A stretch of 64,000 nucleotides of DNA from positions 310,001 through 374,000 of the forward strand of contig NZ_QGHL01000007.1 in NCBI RefSeq assembly GCF_003171715.1, in the 5' to 3' direction. The position numbers and the translations under genes are program-made. This document shows positions 8,024 to 21,167 of this stretch, piece by piece; positions within the stretch are counted from its first letter, which is position 1, and every line of letters begins with the position of its first letter. The stretch comes from Novosphingobium meiothermophilum (GTDB lineage Bacteria; Pseudomonadota; Alphaproteobacteria; Sphingomonadales; Sphingomonadaceae). Under the pieces are notes generated by a model, which saw only the letters and a list, made by a program, of their open reading frames with translations, was not told where the DNA came from and did not search any database.

Positions 8024-9514
8024 TCAGGCCACCTTTTCCACGGGCAGGGTCAACTGATCGGGGTTCTCGCGCTCGGCAAGATCGGTCAGCCGGGTGGGAT
8101 AGTCACCGGTGAAGCAGGCATCGCAATACTGCGGGCAATCCGGATTGCGGCGCGCTTCACCCACGGCACGATAGAGCCCGTCGATCGAGACGAAGGCAAG
8201 GCTGTCGGCGTGGATGAACTCGGCCATGGCTGCCACGTCCATGCGCGCGGCAAGCAGCTTGGAACGTTCAGGAGTATCCACGCCGTAAAAGCATGAATGC
8301 TCGGTCGGCGGGCTGGCAATGCGCATGTGCACTTCGGCAGCGCCCGCATCGCGCATCATCTGCACGATCTTGAGGCTGGTCGTGCCGCGCACGATCGAAT
8401 CGTCAATGAGGACGATGCGCTTGCCCGCCACCAGCGCGCGGTTCGCGTTGTGCTTGCGCTTCACATCGGCATTGCGTGCGCCGTCCGATGGCTGGATGAA
8501 AGTGCGGCCCACATAGTGCGAGCGGATGATGCCGAGTTCGAAGGGAATGCCTGACTGCTGGGCATAACCAAGTGCGGCGGGCACCCCGCTGTCGGGCACG
8601 GGGATCACAAGATCGGCATCGGCCGGGCTTTCCAGCGCAAGCTGCATGCCGATGGCCTTGCGCACCTGATAGACAGAGTTGCCGCCCATCAGCGAATCCG
8701 GTCGGCTGAAATAGACATGCTCGAAGATGCAGGGGCGCGCGGCGGGCGTCCCGAACGGGCGGTGCGTGCTGAGCGTGCCATCAAGGCCGACCTGAACCAG
8801 TTCGCCCGGCTCGACCTCGCGGACGAACTCTGCCCCCACCACGTCGAGCGCCACGGTCTCGCTGGCGAAGATGATGGCATCGCCGATGCGTCCCATCACC
8901 AGCGGACGGATGCCCAGAGGATCACGGCAGGCGATCATCCCTTGCGGGGTCATGCAGATCAGCGAATAGGCGCCTTCCACCAGCCGCAGCGCATCGACGA
9001 AGCGATCCAGCAGCGTGGGGTAGCGGCTCGTCGCCACGAGGTGGATGATGACTTCGGTGTCCGAAGTGGACTGGAAGATCGCGCCCTTGCGCACGAGATC
9101 GCGCTTGAGGAACATCGCGTTCGAGATGTTGCCATTGTGCGCAATGGCAAAGCCGCCGGATGCGAGATCGGCAAAGAGCGGTTGCACGTTGCGCACGCCC
9201 GCGCCGCCAGTGGTGGAATAGCGCACGTGCCCTGCCGCCATCGAGCCGGGAAGCTCTGCCAGCATGGAACTGCTGGAAAAGTTCGCCGCGACATGGCCAA
9301 GTCCCTTGCGCGAATAGAACTCCTGCCCGTCGAAGCTGGTGATACCGACGGCTTCCTGGCCGCGATGTTGCAGCGCATGAAGGCCCAGCGCCACTGTCGC
9401 GGCAGCGTCACGAACGCCCAGTACGCCAAAGATGCCGCACTCTTCGCGCAGCTTGTCGTCGTCGGTGCCTATGTCCCAGGGCGTGGCGTCGGGGAAAGCG
9501 TGATCTGTGGTCAT
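8024..9514 (-). CDS. purF: Amidophosphoribosyltransferase
   Basis: PurF makes 5-phosphoribosylamine from PRPP and glutamine, the first step of purine synthesis. From ATG 9514 the protein is 496 residues, with a 25-residue propeptide before the N-terminal-nucleophile Cys26 (EECGIFGVLG). The glutaminase domain comes first, then the phosphoribosyltransferase domain with the PRPP loop VLIDDSIVRGTTS. Cysteines at PCIFEHVYF, HSCFYG and CDACFTGDYP match the four ligands of the Bacillus-type [4Fe-4S] PurF; the cluster is inferred from these. An open frame continues upstream to 9616, but homologues start near the chosen ATG. Confidence 0.95.
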   Translation of the reverse strand: MTTDHAFPDATPWDIGTDDDKLREECGIFGVLGVRDAAATVALGLHALQHRGQEAVGITSFDGQEFYSRKGLGHVAANFSSSSMLAELPGSMAAGHVRYSTTGGAGVRNVQPLFADLASGGFAIAHNGNISNAMFLKRDLVRKGAIFQSTSDTEVIIHLVATSRYPTLLDRFVDALRLVEGAYSLICMTPQGMIACRDPLGIRPLVMGRIGDAIIFASETVALDVVGAEFVREVEPGELVQVGLDGTLSTHRPFGTPAARPCIFEHVYFSRPDSLMGGNSVYQVRKAIGMQLALESPADADLVIPVPDSGVPAALGYAQQSGIPFELGIIRSHYVGRTFIQPSDGARNADVKRKHNANRALVAGKRIVLIDDSIVRGTTSLKIVQMMRDAGAAEVHMRIASPPTEHSCFYGVDTPERSKLLAARMDVAAMAEFIHADSLAFVSIDGLYRAVGEARRNPDCPQYCDACFTGDYPTRLTDLAERENPDQLTLPVEKVA

Positions 9515-9692
9515 GGGGCCTGTGGACTCGCGTGGACGCAAACGGCGTCGGCCAAAGCTGGCGCCCAAATGGCGACCTTTGCCGCGCATGGCAAGTGCTG
9601 CGTGATGCACAGGCACGATGCAGGAAAGCTTGCGCGCAATTCCGGCCGGACGGCGATGCGGAATATTAACCGTTTCCGTTCAAGAACAGGCA

Positions 9693-10646
9693 ATGCGCTC
9701 CGCCCGAATGCTTGCCAGCCCGGCCGCACTGGCAACAGCCTATTTCCTTGCAGCCGCCTTTGCCGTGGCATTTGCGCGTTTCGCGGGCGGGGTGGCGATG
9801 GTCTGGCTGGCGAGCGCGGTGCTGGCCGGACGCCTCGTCCATGTGCCGGAGAGGCGCTGGCCGCACTGGCTCATGCGATGCGGGCTTGCCAGCGCGCTGG
9901 CAACCGGGCTTTTCGGTCTGGGCTGGCTTGCCGCCGTGCCCTTTGCGGCGATCAACATGATCGAAGCGGCAGGCGCGGCCTTTGTCTGGCGCCGGATCAC
10001 GCGATCATTCTGGCCGGGCGATACGCTTGAATGGGTGGCCAGCTTCTATATCGGCATCGGACTGATGGTGCCGCTCCTGTCGGGCTTCCTTGCGGCAACG
10101 GCAGCGTGGGTCATCCTCGACATGCCGTTCATCGACAATCTCACGCGCTGGATCATCGGGCATTCGCTGGGCCTGCTTTCATGCCTTCCGGTGTTCCACT
10201 TCATCTATGCAAGGTTGAGCAAGGGACAGAGCTTCCTGCCCGATCCGCGGCAATTGCCGATGACCCTCGTCGTTGTGGGCAGCTTCACGCTGCTTACGAT
10301 GCTGGTGTTCGCCATGGATGTGCGGGCATTGCTTGTCTTTCCGCTTGCGTTTTTCGTGGTCTGCGCGGCCACCCTGCCGAGCGCGGTGGTCACGCTGCTG
10401 CCGATCCTCCTCATTCTGATCGGCGGGGCGGCAACGGCGGCACAGATCGGCCCGATTGCGCATATGGAGATGGACTATGGCGACCAGATCCAGTTCTTCC
10501 AGCTCTATGTCGGGGTGACAGTGCTTACGGCACTCCCGCTGATGTGCGAGCGGCTGCGCCGGGTTGAGGAAATGCGCCGGATGCGCGCACGGATTGCCGA
10601 ACTGGAAGACCGTGCCGGGCAGGCCGTTCCTGATCTGACCTGCTGA
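9693..10646 (+). CDS. MASE1-like integral membrane protein without an output domain
   Basis: The protein (317 residues from ATG 9693, with AGG a few bases upstream) has about eight hydrophobic segments, starting AALATAYFLAAAFAVAFARF, in the pattern of MASE1 sensory domains (VAMVWLASAVLAG, WPGDTLEWVASFY, LLSCLPVFHF). MASE1 is normally fused to a GGDEF, EAL or histidine-kinase module. Here only a short charged coiled tail (RLRRVEEMRRMRARIAELED) follows. It could act as a stand-alone sensor or pair with a separate signalling protein. It is divergent from purF across about 180 bases. Confidence 0.74.
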   Translation: MRSARMLASPAALATAYFLAAAFAVAFARFAGGVAMVWLASAVLAGRLVHVPERRWPHWLMRCGLASALATGLFGLGWLAAVPFAAINMIEAAGAAFVWRRITRSFWPGDTLEWVASFYIGIGLMVPLLSGFLAATAAWVILDMPFIDNLTRWIIGHSLGLLSCLPVFHFIYARLSKGQSFLPDPRQLPMTLVVVGSFTLLTMLVFAMDVRALLVFPLAFFVVCAATLPSAVVTLLPILLILIGGAATAAQIGPIAHMEMDYGDQIQFFQLYVGVTVLTALPLMCERLRRVEEMRRMRARIAELEDRAGQAVPDLTC

Positions 10647-10649
10647 TCG

Positions 10650-10679
10650 GCCGCACGGAGCCATCAGGCTCCTTGCGGC
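10650..10679 (+). terminator. Hairpin after the MASE1-like gene
   Basis: GCCGCA and GGAGCC (10650-10662) pair with GGCTCC and TGCGGC (10667-10679) around an ATCA loop, with one mismatch. It starts 3 bases after the stop codon. There is no U-tract, so intrinsic termination would be weak. Confidence 0.4.
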
Positions 10680-10806
10680 AATACCTCCACAAGTGGACAG
10701 ACGGCCTGTGCGGACAGTTCCCTGATGGACAAGCATTGCCGTTTGGCCTTTCACGCCCTAAATCGCTGCGCGTGCAAGCCGCCGTGCCGGCGCTGCGTGC
10801 GGACAC

Positions 10807-12075
10807 ATGGCGTTCAATCCGAAGGGCTGCTGCTTGATCCTCTCCCCGTTCGAATGGACCATTGCCAAGCGATACATGCTGCCGGGACGCGGCGAGGCAT
10901 TCATCGCGCTTGTCGCCGGAATCAGCCTCGTGGCGGTCATGCTGGGTGTTGCCGCGCTGGTCATCGTGATGAGCGTGATGAACGGCTTTCGGGCCGAACT
11001 GCTCGACAAGATCGTTGGCCTGAATGGTCACGCCATCATTCAGGCCTATGGCGGTCGGCTGGACAACTGGCAGGATATCCTGAAGCGTGTGCAGGCAACG
11101 CCGGGCGTGACCCATGCCTCGCCGCTTATTGAACAGCCGTTGCTGGCCAGCTTCAACGGCCGCGTCGAAGCGGTGCTGGTGCGGGGCAACACCGAAGAGG
11201 ACATCCGCCGTCTGGAGGACAAGCGGGTTGACGGGGTGATGGCCGCGCTCAGGCCGGGTTCCGGCCATATCGCGCTGGGATCCCGGCTTGCGCAGAACCT
11301 TGGCGCGCGGGTGGGCGATACCATCACGATCATCAATCCGCAGGGCCGGGCCACCCCATTCGGCACGGTCCCGCGCGAGATCGGCTACAACGTCGCCGCC
11401 ATCTTCGAGGTGGGCATCTACGATTACGACAACGCCTATGTGGTCATGCCCATACCCGATGCGCAGACCCTGCTGCTGACGGGCGATACCATCGGCATGA
11501 TCGAGGTGACGACCCGCAACGCCGATACGGTGATGCAGACGCTGGGAGGGCTGGCGAAGGAACTGGAAGGCACCGCGGTTGTCACCGACTGGCGCACGAT
11601 CAACGCCAGCCTGTTCGAGGCACTCGCGGTGGAGCGGGTGGCCATGTTCATCGTGCTCTCGATCATCGTGCTGGTGGCCGTGTTCAACATCCTGTCCTCG
11701 CTCATCATGCTGGTGCGCGCCAAGACGCGCGACATCGCCATCCTTCGCACGATGGGGGCAACGCGCCGCAGCCTGCTCAAGATCTTCGTGACGATCGGCT
11801 TCGTGATCGGGGCGCTGGGCACGCTGACGGGCCTTGCGCTGGGCTTCGTGTTCCTGTTCTTCCGCCAGCCCATCGTCAATGCGATCCAGTGGATCACGGG
11901 ACAGAACCTGTGGGACCCCTCGATCCGCTTCCTCACCGAACTGCCTAGCCGTTCGGACCCGGTGGAAATACTCGTCATCTGCCTGATGGCGCTTCTCTTC
12001 AGCTTCCTCGCCACGCTCTATCCGGCGCTGAAAGCCGCCAGCACCGATCCCGTGCAGGTGCTGCGCTATGAGTGA
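10807..12075 (+). CDS. lolC: Lipoprotein-releasing ABC transporter, permease
   Basis: The 422-residue protein has one N-terminal membrane helix (about 32-55, ending [16 protein letters not shown]), a large periplasmic domain, and three C-terminal helices ending in [18 protein letters not shown]. This is the LolC/LolE (MacB-type) permease that extracts mature lipoproteins from the inner membrane for LolA. Many alphaproteobacteria have one such permease acting as a homodimer. ATG 10807 is the longest start; a TTG at 10834 after AAGGG would give the N-terminus MILSPFEW, which looks closer to homologues. lolD overlaps its end by 8 bases. Confidence 0.93.
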   Translation: MAFNPKGCCLILSPFEWTIAKRYMLPGRGEAFIALVAGISLVAVMLGVAALVIVMSVMNGFRAELLDKIVGLNGHAIIQAYGGRLDNWQDILKRVQATPGVTHASPLIEQPLLASFNGRVEAVLVRGNTEEDIRRLEDKRVDGVMAALRPGSGHIALGSRLAQNLGARVGDTITIINPQGRATPFGTVPREIGYNVAAIFEVGIYDYDNAYVVMPIPDAQTLLLTGDTIGMIEVTTRNADTVMQTLGGLAKELEGTAVVTDWRTINASLFEALAVERVAMFIVLSIIVLVAVFNILSSLIMLVRAKTRDIAILRTMGATRRSLLKIFVTIGFVIGALGTLTGLALGFVFLFFRQPIVNAIQWITGQNLWDPSIRFLTELPSRSDPVEILVICLMALLFSFLATLYPALKAASTDPVQVLRYE

Positions 12076-12757
12076 TCCAATGATTGCAAAGCCTGTTGTG
12101 CGCCTTCATGATCTGCGCCGCTCCTTCAGCCAGGGCGGCGTGACGATCGATGTCCTGCGCGGGGTCAACCTTGAAATCCGGCCCGGCGAGATCGTCGCGC
12201 TTCTGGGGCCTTCGGGTTCCGGCAAATCCACCATGCTTCAGGCGATCGGCCTGCTGGAAGGGGGTTTTTCGGGACTGATCGAGATTGCCGGAACCGATGC
12301 CTCCAGCCTTTCTGGAGACGATCGCACGGCCCTTCGCCGGGATCATCTGGGCTTTGTCTATCAGTTCCATCACCTGCTGCCCGATTTCAATGCGCTTGAA
12401 AACGTGGTGCTGCCGCAGATGGTGGCAGGGACCGCTCGCGCCATTGCCGAGGACCGGGCGCGCGAACTGCTGACGGCGCTTGGTCTTGCGCAGCGACTCG
12501 ATCACCGGCCCAGCCAGCTTTCGGGCGGAGAGCAGCAGCGCGTTGCCGTGGCGCGCGCGCTTGCCAACCGGCCCGAACTGGTGCTTGCCGACGAACCTAC
12601 GGGCAATCTCGACGAGGCGACCGCCGACCGGGTGCTGGAGGAGTTCCTCAAGCTGGTGCGCGGCGAAGGCAGTGCGGCGCTCATCGCCACGCACAACGAG
12701 CGGCTTGCCCAGCGGATGGACCGGGTCGTGCGGCTTCACGAGGGCGTGCTGCACTGA
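12068..12757 (+). CDS. lolD: Lipoprotein-releasing ABC transporter, ATPase
   Basis: The 229-residue ATPase has Walker [10 protein letters not shown] near residue 46, a Q-loop in [17 protein letters not shown], the signature LSGGEQQR near 155, and Walker B with [11 protein letters not shown]. The LLPDFxALENV segment is typical of LolD. It powers lipoprotein release with the LolC permease encoded immediately upstream. The two genes overlap by 8 bases, which argues for coupled synthesis. Confidence 0.94.
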   Translation: MSDPMIAKPVVRLHDLRRSFSQGGVTIDVLRGVNLEIRPGEIVALLGPSGSGKSTMLQAIGLLEGGFSGLIEIAGTDASSLSGDDRTALRRDHLGFVYQFHHLLPDFNALENVVLPQMVAGTARAIAEDRARELLTALGLAQRLDHRPSQLSGGEQQRVAVARALANRPELVLADEPTGNLDEATADRVLEEFLKLVRGEGSAALIATHNERLAQRMDRVVRLHEGVLH

Positions 12758-12846
12758 GCCGCAATCCGTCAGCTTTGGCGGATTGATCGCGCGCGCCGGT
12801 CATGCCAGCCTGCTGGCCGGAAACGCGACAGGGGAGCATGGCAAGG

Positions 12847-13335
12847 ATGAGCGCGCCTTCGACGATTGCCGATTTCAAGGTGAAGAAGCCGGGCGGCGAG
12901 ATGGTCGATCTTGCCGAGAAGCTGGGCAAGGTGCTGCTGGTGGTGAACACCGCATCCAAATGCGGCTTCACCCCCCAATATGACGGGCTCGAAAAGCTCT
13001 GGCGCACCTACGGCGAGCGGGGTTTCGAGGTGCTGGCCTTCCCGTGCAACCAGTTCGGCGGGCAGGAGCCGGGCACCGCGGACGAGATCGAGAGCTTCTG
13101 CAAGGTCAACTTCGGGCTGAGCTTTCCGCTGATGGCCAAGATCGAGGTGAATGGCGACAACGCCGATCCCCTGTACGACTGGCTCAAGCAGGAAGCGCCG
13201 GGCGTGTTGGGCACCAAGGCAATCAAGTGGAACTTCACCAAGTTCCTGATCGACCGCGATGGCAAGGTGGTGCGCCGCTATGCCCCGACCGACAAGCCTG
13301 AAAGCATAGCCAGGGATATCGAGAAGCTGCTCTGA
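12847..13335 (+). CDS. Glutathione peroxidase family protein
   Basis: From ATG 12847 the product is 162 residues. It carries the GPx signature with Cys39 in NTASKCGFTPQY, the Gln of NQFGGQEPG, and the Trp of KWNFTKFLID, so the catalytic Cys-Gln-Trp set is complete. The enzyme is a Cys (not Sec) GPx that reduces peroxides, in many bacteria using thioredoxin rather than glutathione. ATG 12838 is a possible alternative, but GGGGAG lies too close to it and is about 10 bases from ATG 12847. A strong terminator follows at 13363. Confidence 0.92.
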   Translation: MSAPSTIADFKVKKPGGEMVDLAEKLGKVLLVVNTASKCGFTPQYDGLEKLWRTYGERGFEVLAFPCNQFGGQEPGTADEIESFCKVNFGLSFPLMAKIEVNGDNADPLYDWLKQEAPGVLGTKAIKWNFTKFLIDRDGKVVRRYAPTDKPESIARDIEKLL

Positions 13336-13362
13336 CATCCGTTTCGGTTCGGGGGAAAAACG

Positions 13363-13394
13363 GGCCGCGCCTCTCGCAAGAGCGCGGCCTTTTT
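13363..13394 (+). terminator. Rho-independent terminator after the GPx gene
   Basis: GGCCGCGC (13363-13370) and GCGCGGCC (13382-13389) form a perfect 8-bp stem with an 11-base loop, followed by five T residues (13390-13394). It lies between the peroxidase gene and dnaE and should end the lol-gpx transcript. Confidence 0.88.
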
Positions 13395-13408
13395 CATACC
13401 TTGCAGTC

Positions 13409-17011
<3,603 letters not shown>

Positions 17012-17028
17012 GATCATTCGGGAGAGAG

Positions 17029-18675
17029 ATGATGCAGCAGGCCGGACAGTCGGGGCAGCACGGTGGCGCTCTTGGCGCAATGCAGGACTGGAAGCTGCGC
17101 GTCACTCATCTGATCGACCATGCCGCGCGCGAACACGGCACGCGGGAGATCGTCAGCCGCTGGGCCGATGGCACCGAAAGCCGGACCAACTGGGCCGGCA
17201 TACGCCACGATGCCCTGCGCATGACTCAGGCCCTGCGCCGTATGGGCATTCAGCCCGGAGATCGCATCTGCACGCTGGCGATGAACCATCACCGCCATCT
17301 CGTGACATGGTATGGCGCGGTGGGGGCGGGCGGCATCCTGCACACGCTGAACCCGCGCCTGTTTGATGACCAGCTAGAGTATATCGTAAATCATGCCGAA
17401 GACCGGGTGATGCTGTTCGACAAGGTCTGGGCGCCCATCGTCGAACGGATGAAGCCTCGCTGGCCCACGGTCGAACATTACATCTGTTTCGACAGCAGCG
17501 AACCGGCGCAGCATTTCGAGGACTGGATCGGTGCCGAGGACGGGCAGGCCGAATGGGTCGATGGCGACGAGCGCGATCCGTGCATGCTGTGCTACACCAG
17601 CGGCACGACGGGCAATCCCAAGGGTGTGCTCTATGAGCACCGCTCGACCGTGCTTCACGCCATGACGGCGGTGACGCCGGTAATCTTCGGCATGGATTGC
17701 CGGTCGGTGATGTTGCCGATCGTGCCCATGTTCCATGCGGCGGCATGGGGTCTGCCGTGGGCAGGGGCAGCGGCCGGGGCAAAGATCGTCTATTCCGCCG
17801 TCAACGACGGGCAGGTTCTGTGCGATCTGATGAACCGCGAGAAAGTGACCTGCTCGGCCGGGGTTCCAACCGTGTGGCTGGCTCTGCTGCAACATGTCGA
17901 TGCTACGGGTGGCGAGATTCCGCCAACGCTGGATACCATCGTGTGCGGCGGATCGGCGATGCCCCGCGCCATGATCGAGCGGTTCATGCGCGCCGGGCGG
18001 CGGGTCGCCCACGCATGGGGGATGACCGAAACATCGCCCATTGGCACGACCGGCTGCGAAACCTGGAACTGGGACGAGTTAAGCTTTGACGAGAAGGTCA
18101 GTGTCAAGGCCATGCAGGGTCGCCCGCCCTTCGGCGTTGAAATCCGCTGCGTGGACCTTGGCGATCCCGAAAAGGTGCTGCCGCGCGATGGTGTGACCGC
18201 CGGGGCCTTGCAGGTGCGCGGCCCGTGGATCATCAAGCGCTACTTCAAGGCAGAGAAGGATGCCGTGGTAGCCGGGCAGTGGTTCGACACCGGCGATGTC
18301 GGCGTGATTCATCCCGACGGCACCCTGCAACTGACCGACCGCACCAAGGATGTCATCAAGTCGGGCGGTGAATGGATCAGTTCGGTCGAGCTTGAGAATG
18401 CTGCCGTTGGCCACCCTGCGGTGGCCGAGGCGGCTGCCATCGGCGTCTATCATCCCAAGTGGGACGAGCGGCCTTTGCTTGTGGTCGTGACCAAGCCGGG
18501 GATGCACGTGACCCAGACAGAACTGAAAGCCTATCTGGCACAGCACGTTGCCAAGTGGTGGGTGCCTGATGCCGTGGCCTTCGTCGATGCGATCCCGCAC
18601 ACTGGCACGGGCAAGATCAGCAAGAAGGACCTGCGCGAGCAGTTCCGCGAATATACGTGGGATCAGGTGGCCTGA
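17029..18675 (+). CDS. Fatty-acid/acyl-CoA synthetase (AMP-forming)
   Basis: The 548-residue enzyme has the P-loop-like [11 protein letters not shown] near residue 190, the AMP-binding GMTETSP near 340, and the hinge and C-terminal motifs [23 protein letters not shown] and the catalytic Lys in [11 protein letters not shown]. It activates a carboxylate to acyl-AMP and then acyl-CoA. The overall pattern resembles medium- or long-chain fatty-acid ligases rather than acetyl-CoA synthetase. It begins 17 bases after dnaE behind GAGAGAG, so readthrough from dnaE is likely. The chain-length preference cannot be inferred. Confidence 0.92.
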   Translation: MMQQAGQSGQHGGALGAMQDWKLRVTHLIDHAAREHGTREIVSRWADGTESRTNWAGIRHDALRMTQALRRMGIQPGDRICTLAMNHHRHLVTWYGAVGAGGILHTLNPRLFDDQLEYIVNHAEDRVMLFDKVWAPIVERMKPRWPTVEHYICFDSSEPAQHFEDWIGAEDGQAEWVDGDERDPCMLCYTSGTTGNPKGVLYEHRSTVLHAMTAVTPVIFGMDCRSVMLPIVPMFHAAAWGLPWAGAAAGAKIVYSAVNDGQVLCDLMNREKVTCSAGVPTVWLALLQHVDATGGEIPPTLDTIVCGGSAMPRAMIERFMRAGRRVAHAWGMTETSPIGTTGCETWNWDELSFDEKVSVKAMQGRPPFGVEIRCVDLGDPEKVLPRDGVTAGALQVRGPWIIKRYFKAEKDAVVAGQWFDTGDVGVIHPDGTLQLTDRTKDVIKSGGEWISSVELENAAVGHPAVAEAAAIGVYHPKWDERPLLVVVTKPGMHVTQTELKAYLAQHVAKWWVPDAVAFVDAIPHTGTGKISKKDLREQFREYTWDQVA

Positions 18676-18691
18676 AGGATCGGCGGGCGGG

Positions 18692-18731
18692 CAGGCTGGG
18701 CCGCGGCACGGTTCGCGGCTTGGCCCGCCTG
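18692..18731. terminator. Imperfect hairpin between convergent genes
   Basis: The gap between the acyl-CoA synthetase and moaB holds an interrupted inverted repeat: CAGGC-GGGCC-GCG on the left pairs with CGC-GGCCC-GCCTG on the right. It may serve both converging transcripts. No clear T-run is present on either strand, so this is a weak call. Confidence 0.32.
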
Positions 18732-18772
18732 TAATCCAGATTCGCGCCTGCGCCTGCGTATGGGAACAGGCG

Positions 18773-19300
18773 CTACTGTTCCAGCAGCCGGGGCATGAGC
18801 TCCACGAAGTTGCAGGGGCGGTTGCGGCTGTCGAGCTGTTCGTCGAGTATGCCGTCCCAGCCATCCTTCACCGCGCCGTTGGAACCCGGCAGAGCGAAGA
18901 TGTAGGTGCCGCGAGCCACCACTGCGCAGGCACGCGACTGGATCGTGCTGGTGCCGATGGTCTTGTAGGAAAGCCAGCGGAACAGTTCCCCGAAGCCGGG
19001 AATGTCGCGCGTCTTCACGCGGTCAAGTGCTTCGGGCGTAACGTCGCGCCCGGTAAGGCCGGTGCCCCCGGTGATGATGACGACATCGGTGCCGCGATCA
19101 TCGATCCAGTTGTTGAGCCTGCTGGCGATGCGGTCGGCATCGTCCTTCTCGATGGCGCGGGCGACGAGGCGATGGCCCTTGGCCCTGATACGTTCAGCCA
19201 GAATATCGCCTGAGGTATCCTCTGCGGGGCCTCGCGTGTCCGACACGGTCAGCAGGGCGATATTGACGGGCTTGAATTCGCGCGTGAGATCAATTGCCAA
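18773..19300 (-). CDS. moaB: Molybdenum cofactor biosynthesis protein MoaB
   Basis: The protein shows LLTVSDTRG, TSGD, VIITGGTGLTGRDVTPEA and LPGSNGAVKDGW, the MPT-binding fold of MoaB/MogA, which adenylylates molybdopterin before metal insertion. I place the start at TTG 19300 (175 residues), because AAGGTGG stands six bases upstream and the N-terminus then matches homologues; an ATG at 19318 has no good ribosome site. The TTG lies inside the last codons of the lytic transglycosylase gene, so translation is coupled to it. The molybdoprotein at 54.7 kb is a possible client elsewhere in the window. Confidence 0.92.
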   Translation of the reverse strand: MAIDLTREFKPVNIALLTVSDTRGPAEDTSGDILAERIRAKGHRLVARAIEKDDADRIASRLNNWIDDRGTDVVIITGGTGLTGRDVTPEALDRVKTRDIPGFGELFRWLSYKTIGTSTIQSRACAVVARGTYIFALPGSNGAVKDGWDGILDEQLDSRNRPCNFVELMPRLLEQ

Positions 19301-21083
19301 GCAAGGCCACCTTTGCATGATCCGGCCGTGGTGCAGCGAGCCTCACGTTCTCGGCCCCGGCCAGCCCCGGAAACTTCGGCCACATGCCCTGAACCAGACC
19401 GATGCGGCTGTCGGAAGGGCCGCCAGCCTGCCGTTCATACATCCAGTAGTTGCGCATGACGATGGCAACATAGCCACGGGTTTCCCAATAGGGAATCGAT
19501 TCCATCCACAGCAAGGGATCTTCGCCGCCGCGGATCTGCGTGTTCCAGCGCGCTACCGGAAGCGGACCTGCATTGTAGGCAGCCATGACCTTGGGCAGCA
19601 GCCCCTGAGTCGCTTCGGCCTTGCGCAAGTGTTCAAGATATTGCTGGCCGAACGCAAGGTTGACATCGGGCTGATCGAGCTGGCTGTCGCGTCCGGCCAT
19701 CGCAGGCTCGACCTTGGCCATGTCGCGCGCCGTTCCGGGGCGAAGCTGCATGAGGCCGCGTGCGCCCGCCGGGCTGACCGCCGAAGGGCGGAAGTTCGAT
19801 TCCTGAAGCGAATGCGCAAAGACAAGCGCGGGGTCCACCTTCCAGCCAGTCGCCGGGGTCCACTTCGGTGCGGGGAAGCGGGCGGCTTCATCGGGACGGG
19901 CGCCGGGCGGCGCGTTATAGGCCATCCAGAGCTGGGTGGACGGAAGGCCAAGATCACGCGCAAGGCGCGAGAGCGGCGCATATTGGCGGGGATCGCCAAT
20001 CCGGGCCTGATGGCGCAGAACTTCATCGGCAAGGCCGTCCTTGCCGATCTCGGCAAGCTGCACGGCGGTGCGCACATTGGGCACATCGCGCAGCGCAAGC
20101 CAGTCTGCCTGCGAGAAATCGGGTGCAGAGACAGGCGCAGTCTCGCGCAGGCCGAGTGCCTCTGCGGCCATCATGCCATAGAGCGTATCGCGCAGTCCGG
20201 CAGCCTGACGCAGTGCCGACGCAACCTTTTCAGGCTTGCGGCAGCGCTGCCACGAACGGCTGGCCCAGTAGTGCGCAGCGGCGGCAAGCTCTTCGTTGCG
20301 GGCACTGCCAGCGGTCCTTTCGAAGGCATCGGCAGCGGCAAGGCAATCGCCCATGCGCCAGCTTGCCAGACCTGCCGTCCAGAAGGCTTCGGCCAGCCAA
20401 GGACCAGCACCGCCATCAGCCGCCGTCAGCGCAATGGCGCGCGCAGTCGCATCGTCGTTGTTGATATAGAAGGCCCAGCCGATCTTCTGGCGCCATTCGG
20501 CCCGCGCTTCGGCCGAGAGCACGGCGTCTATCCCGTCGAGAAGGACGCGCGCACCGACCGGATCGTCGAGCTTGATGCGTTCCTGAATGGCTGCGGCAAT
20601 GGCCGGTGGCATCGTGCCGTCATCGATAGAACGGGGACGAATGCGCTTGGATACCGTTGGCAGGGGCACAAGCCGCTGCGCCTGCGGCAAAGCGGGCAGT
20701 TCGGTGGCCCCGCGCTTCAGCGCAAGGCGGCCGAGCTGTTCGGCCCAGGGAAGGTGCGGAGCGCTGCCGAGAACTTCGGTAATGGGCGCAAGTTCGGCCT
20801 TGGGCGAACTTGCGGCAAGCATGTATTGCGTCCGCGCCACGGCATGGAGGGGGCCGTCGCTGCGCTGGGCGAGGAGCGCCTGCACCTGTGTCCAGTCGCT
20901 GCGGTCGATCGCGGCGAAGAGGGTCTTGTAATAGGTGCGGTCTTCGGCACCGAGCAGACTGGGAACCGCGCTGCGATCAGCCCGGCCGCGGAAATAGTCC
21001 ACAGCGGCGCTGTTGGCCTTGGCGGGAGCAGCCGCAAGCATGACCGGGGCCGCCAGAAGGGCTGCAAGAGCGACGCGCGCCAT
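19290..21083 (-). CDS. Soluble lytic murein transglycosylase (Slt70-like)
   Basis: From ATG 21083 the protein is 597 residues: a signal peptide (about 1-24, ending PAKA), a long alpha-helical superhelical region, and a C-terminal lysozyme-like domain with catalytic Glu in SLQESNFRP near 425, then GARGLMQLRPGTARD and AYNAGPLPVARW. It cleaves the MurNAc-GlcNAc bond in peptidoglycan to give 1,6-anhydro ends, acting in the periplasm. The frame extends to a TTG at 21107, which is less likely as a start. It is followed by moaB in overlap. Confidence 0.93.
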   Translation of the reverse strand: MARVALAALLAAPVMLAAAPAKANSAAVDYFRGRADRSAVPSLLGAEDRTYYKTLFAAIDRSDWTQVQALLAQRSDGPLHAVARTQYMLAASSPKAELAPITEVLGSAPHLPWAEQLGRLALKRGATELPALPQAQRLVPLPTVSKRIRPRSIDDGTMPPAIAAAIQERIKLDDPVGARVLLDGIDAVLSAEARAEWRQKIGWAFYINNDDATARAIALTAADGGAGPWLAEAFWTAGLASWRMGDCLAAADAFERTAGSARNEELAAAAHYWASRSWQRCRKPEKVASALRQAAGLRDTLYGMMAAEALGLRETAPVSAPDFSQADWLALRDVPNVRTAVQLAEIGKDGLADEVLRHQARIGDPRQYAPLSRLARDLGLPSTQLWMAYNAPPGARPDEAARFPAPKWTPATGWKVDPALVFAHSLQESNFRPSAVSPAGARGLMQLRPGTARDMAKVEPAMAGRDSQLDQPDVNLAFGQQYLEHLRKAEATQGLLPKVMAAYNAGPLPVARWNTQIRGGEDPLLWMESIPYWETRGYVAIVMRNYWMYERQAGGPSDSRIGLVQGMWPKFPGLAGAENVRLAAPRPDHAKVALLGN

Positions 21084-21124
21084 GCGATTGGACCGTCCCG
21101 GTTTCAAATCGAACTACCCCCTGT

Positions 21125-21162
21125 GAACCCCATCATCGTGAATGAACCCGATCATCGGGATG
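21125..21162. repeat. Tandem 19-base direct repeat upstream of the transglycosylase gene
   Basis: Two adjacent copies of a 19-base unit beginning GAACCC-ATCATCG (21125-21143 and 21144-21162) differ at only a few positions. The second copy contains the palindrome CCCGATCATCGGG (21147-21159). The pair sits 42 bases ahead of the lytic transglycosylase start, a position where it could bind a regulator. Confidence 0.5.
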
Positions 21163-21167
21163 AAGCA

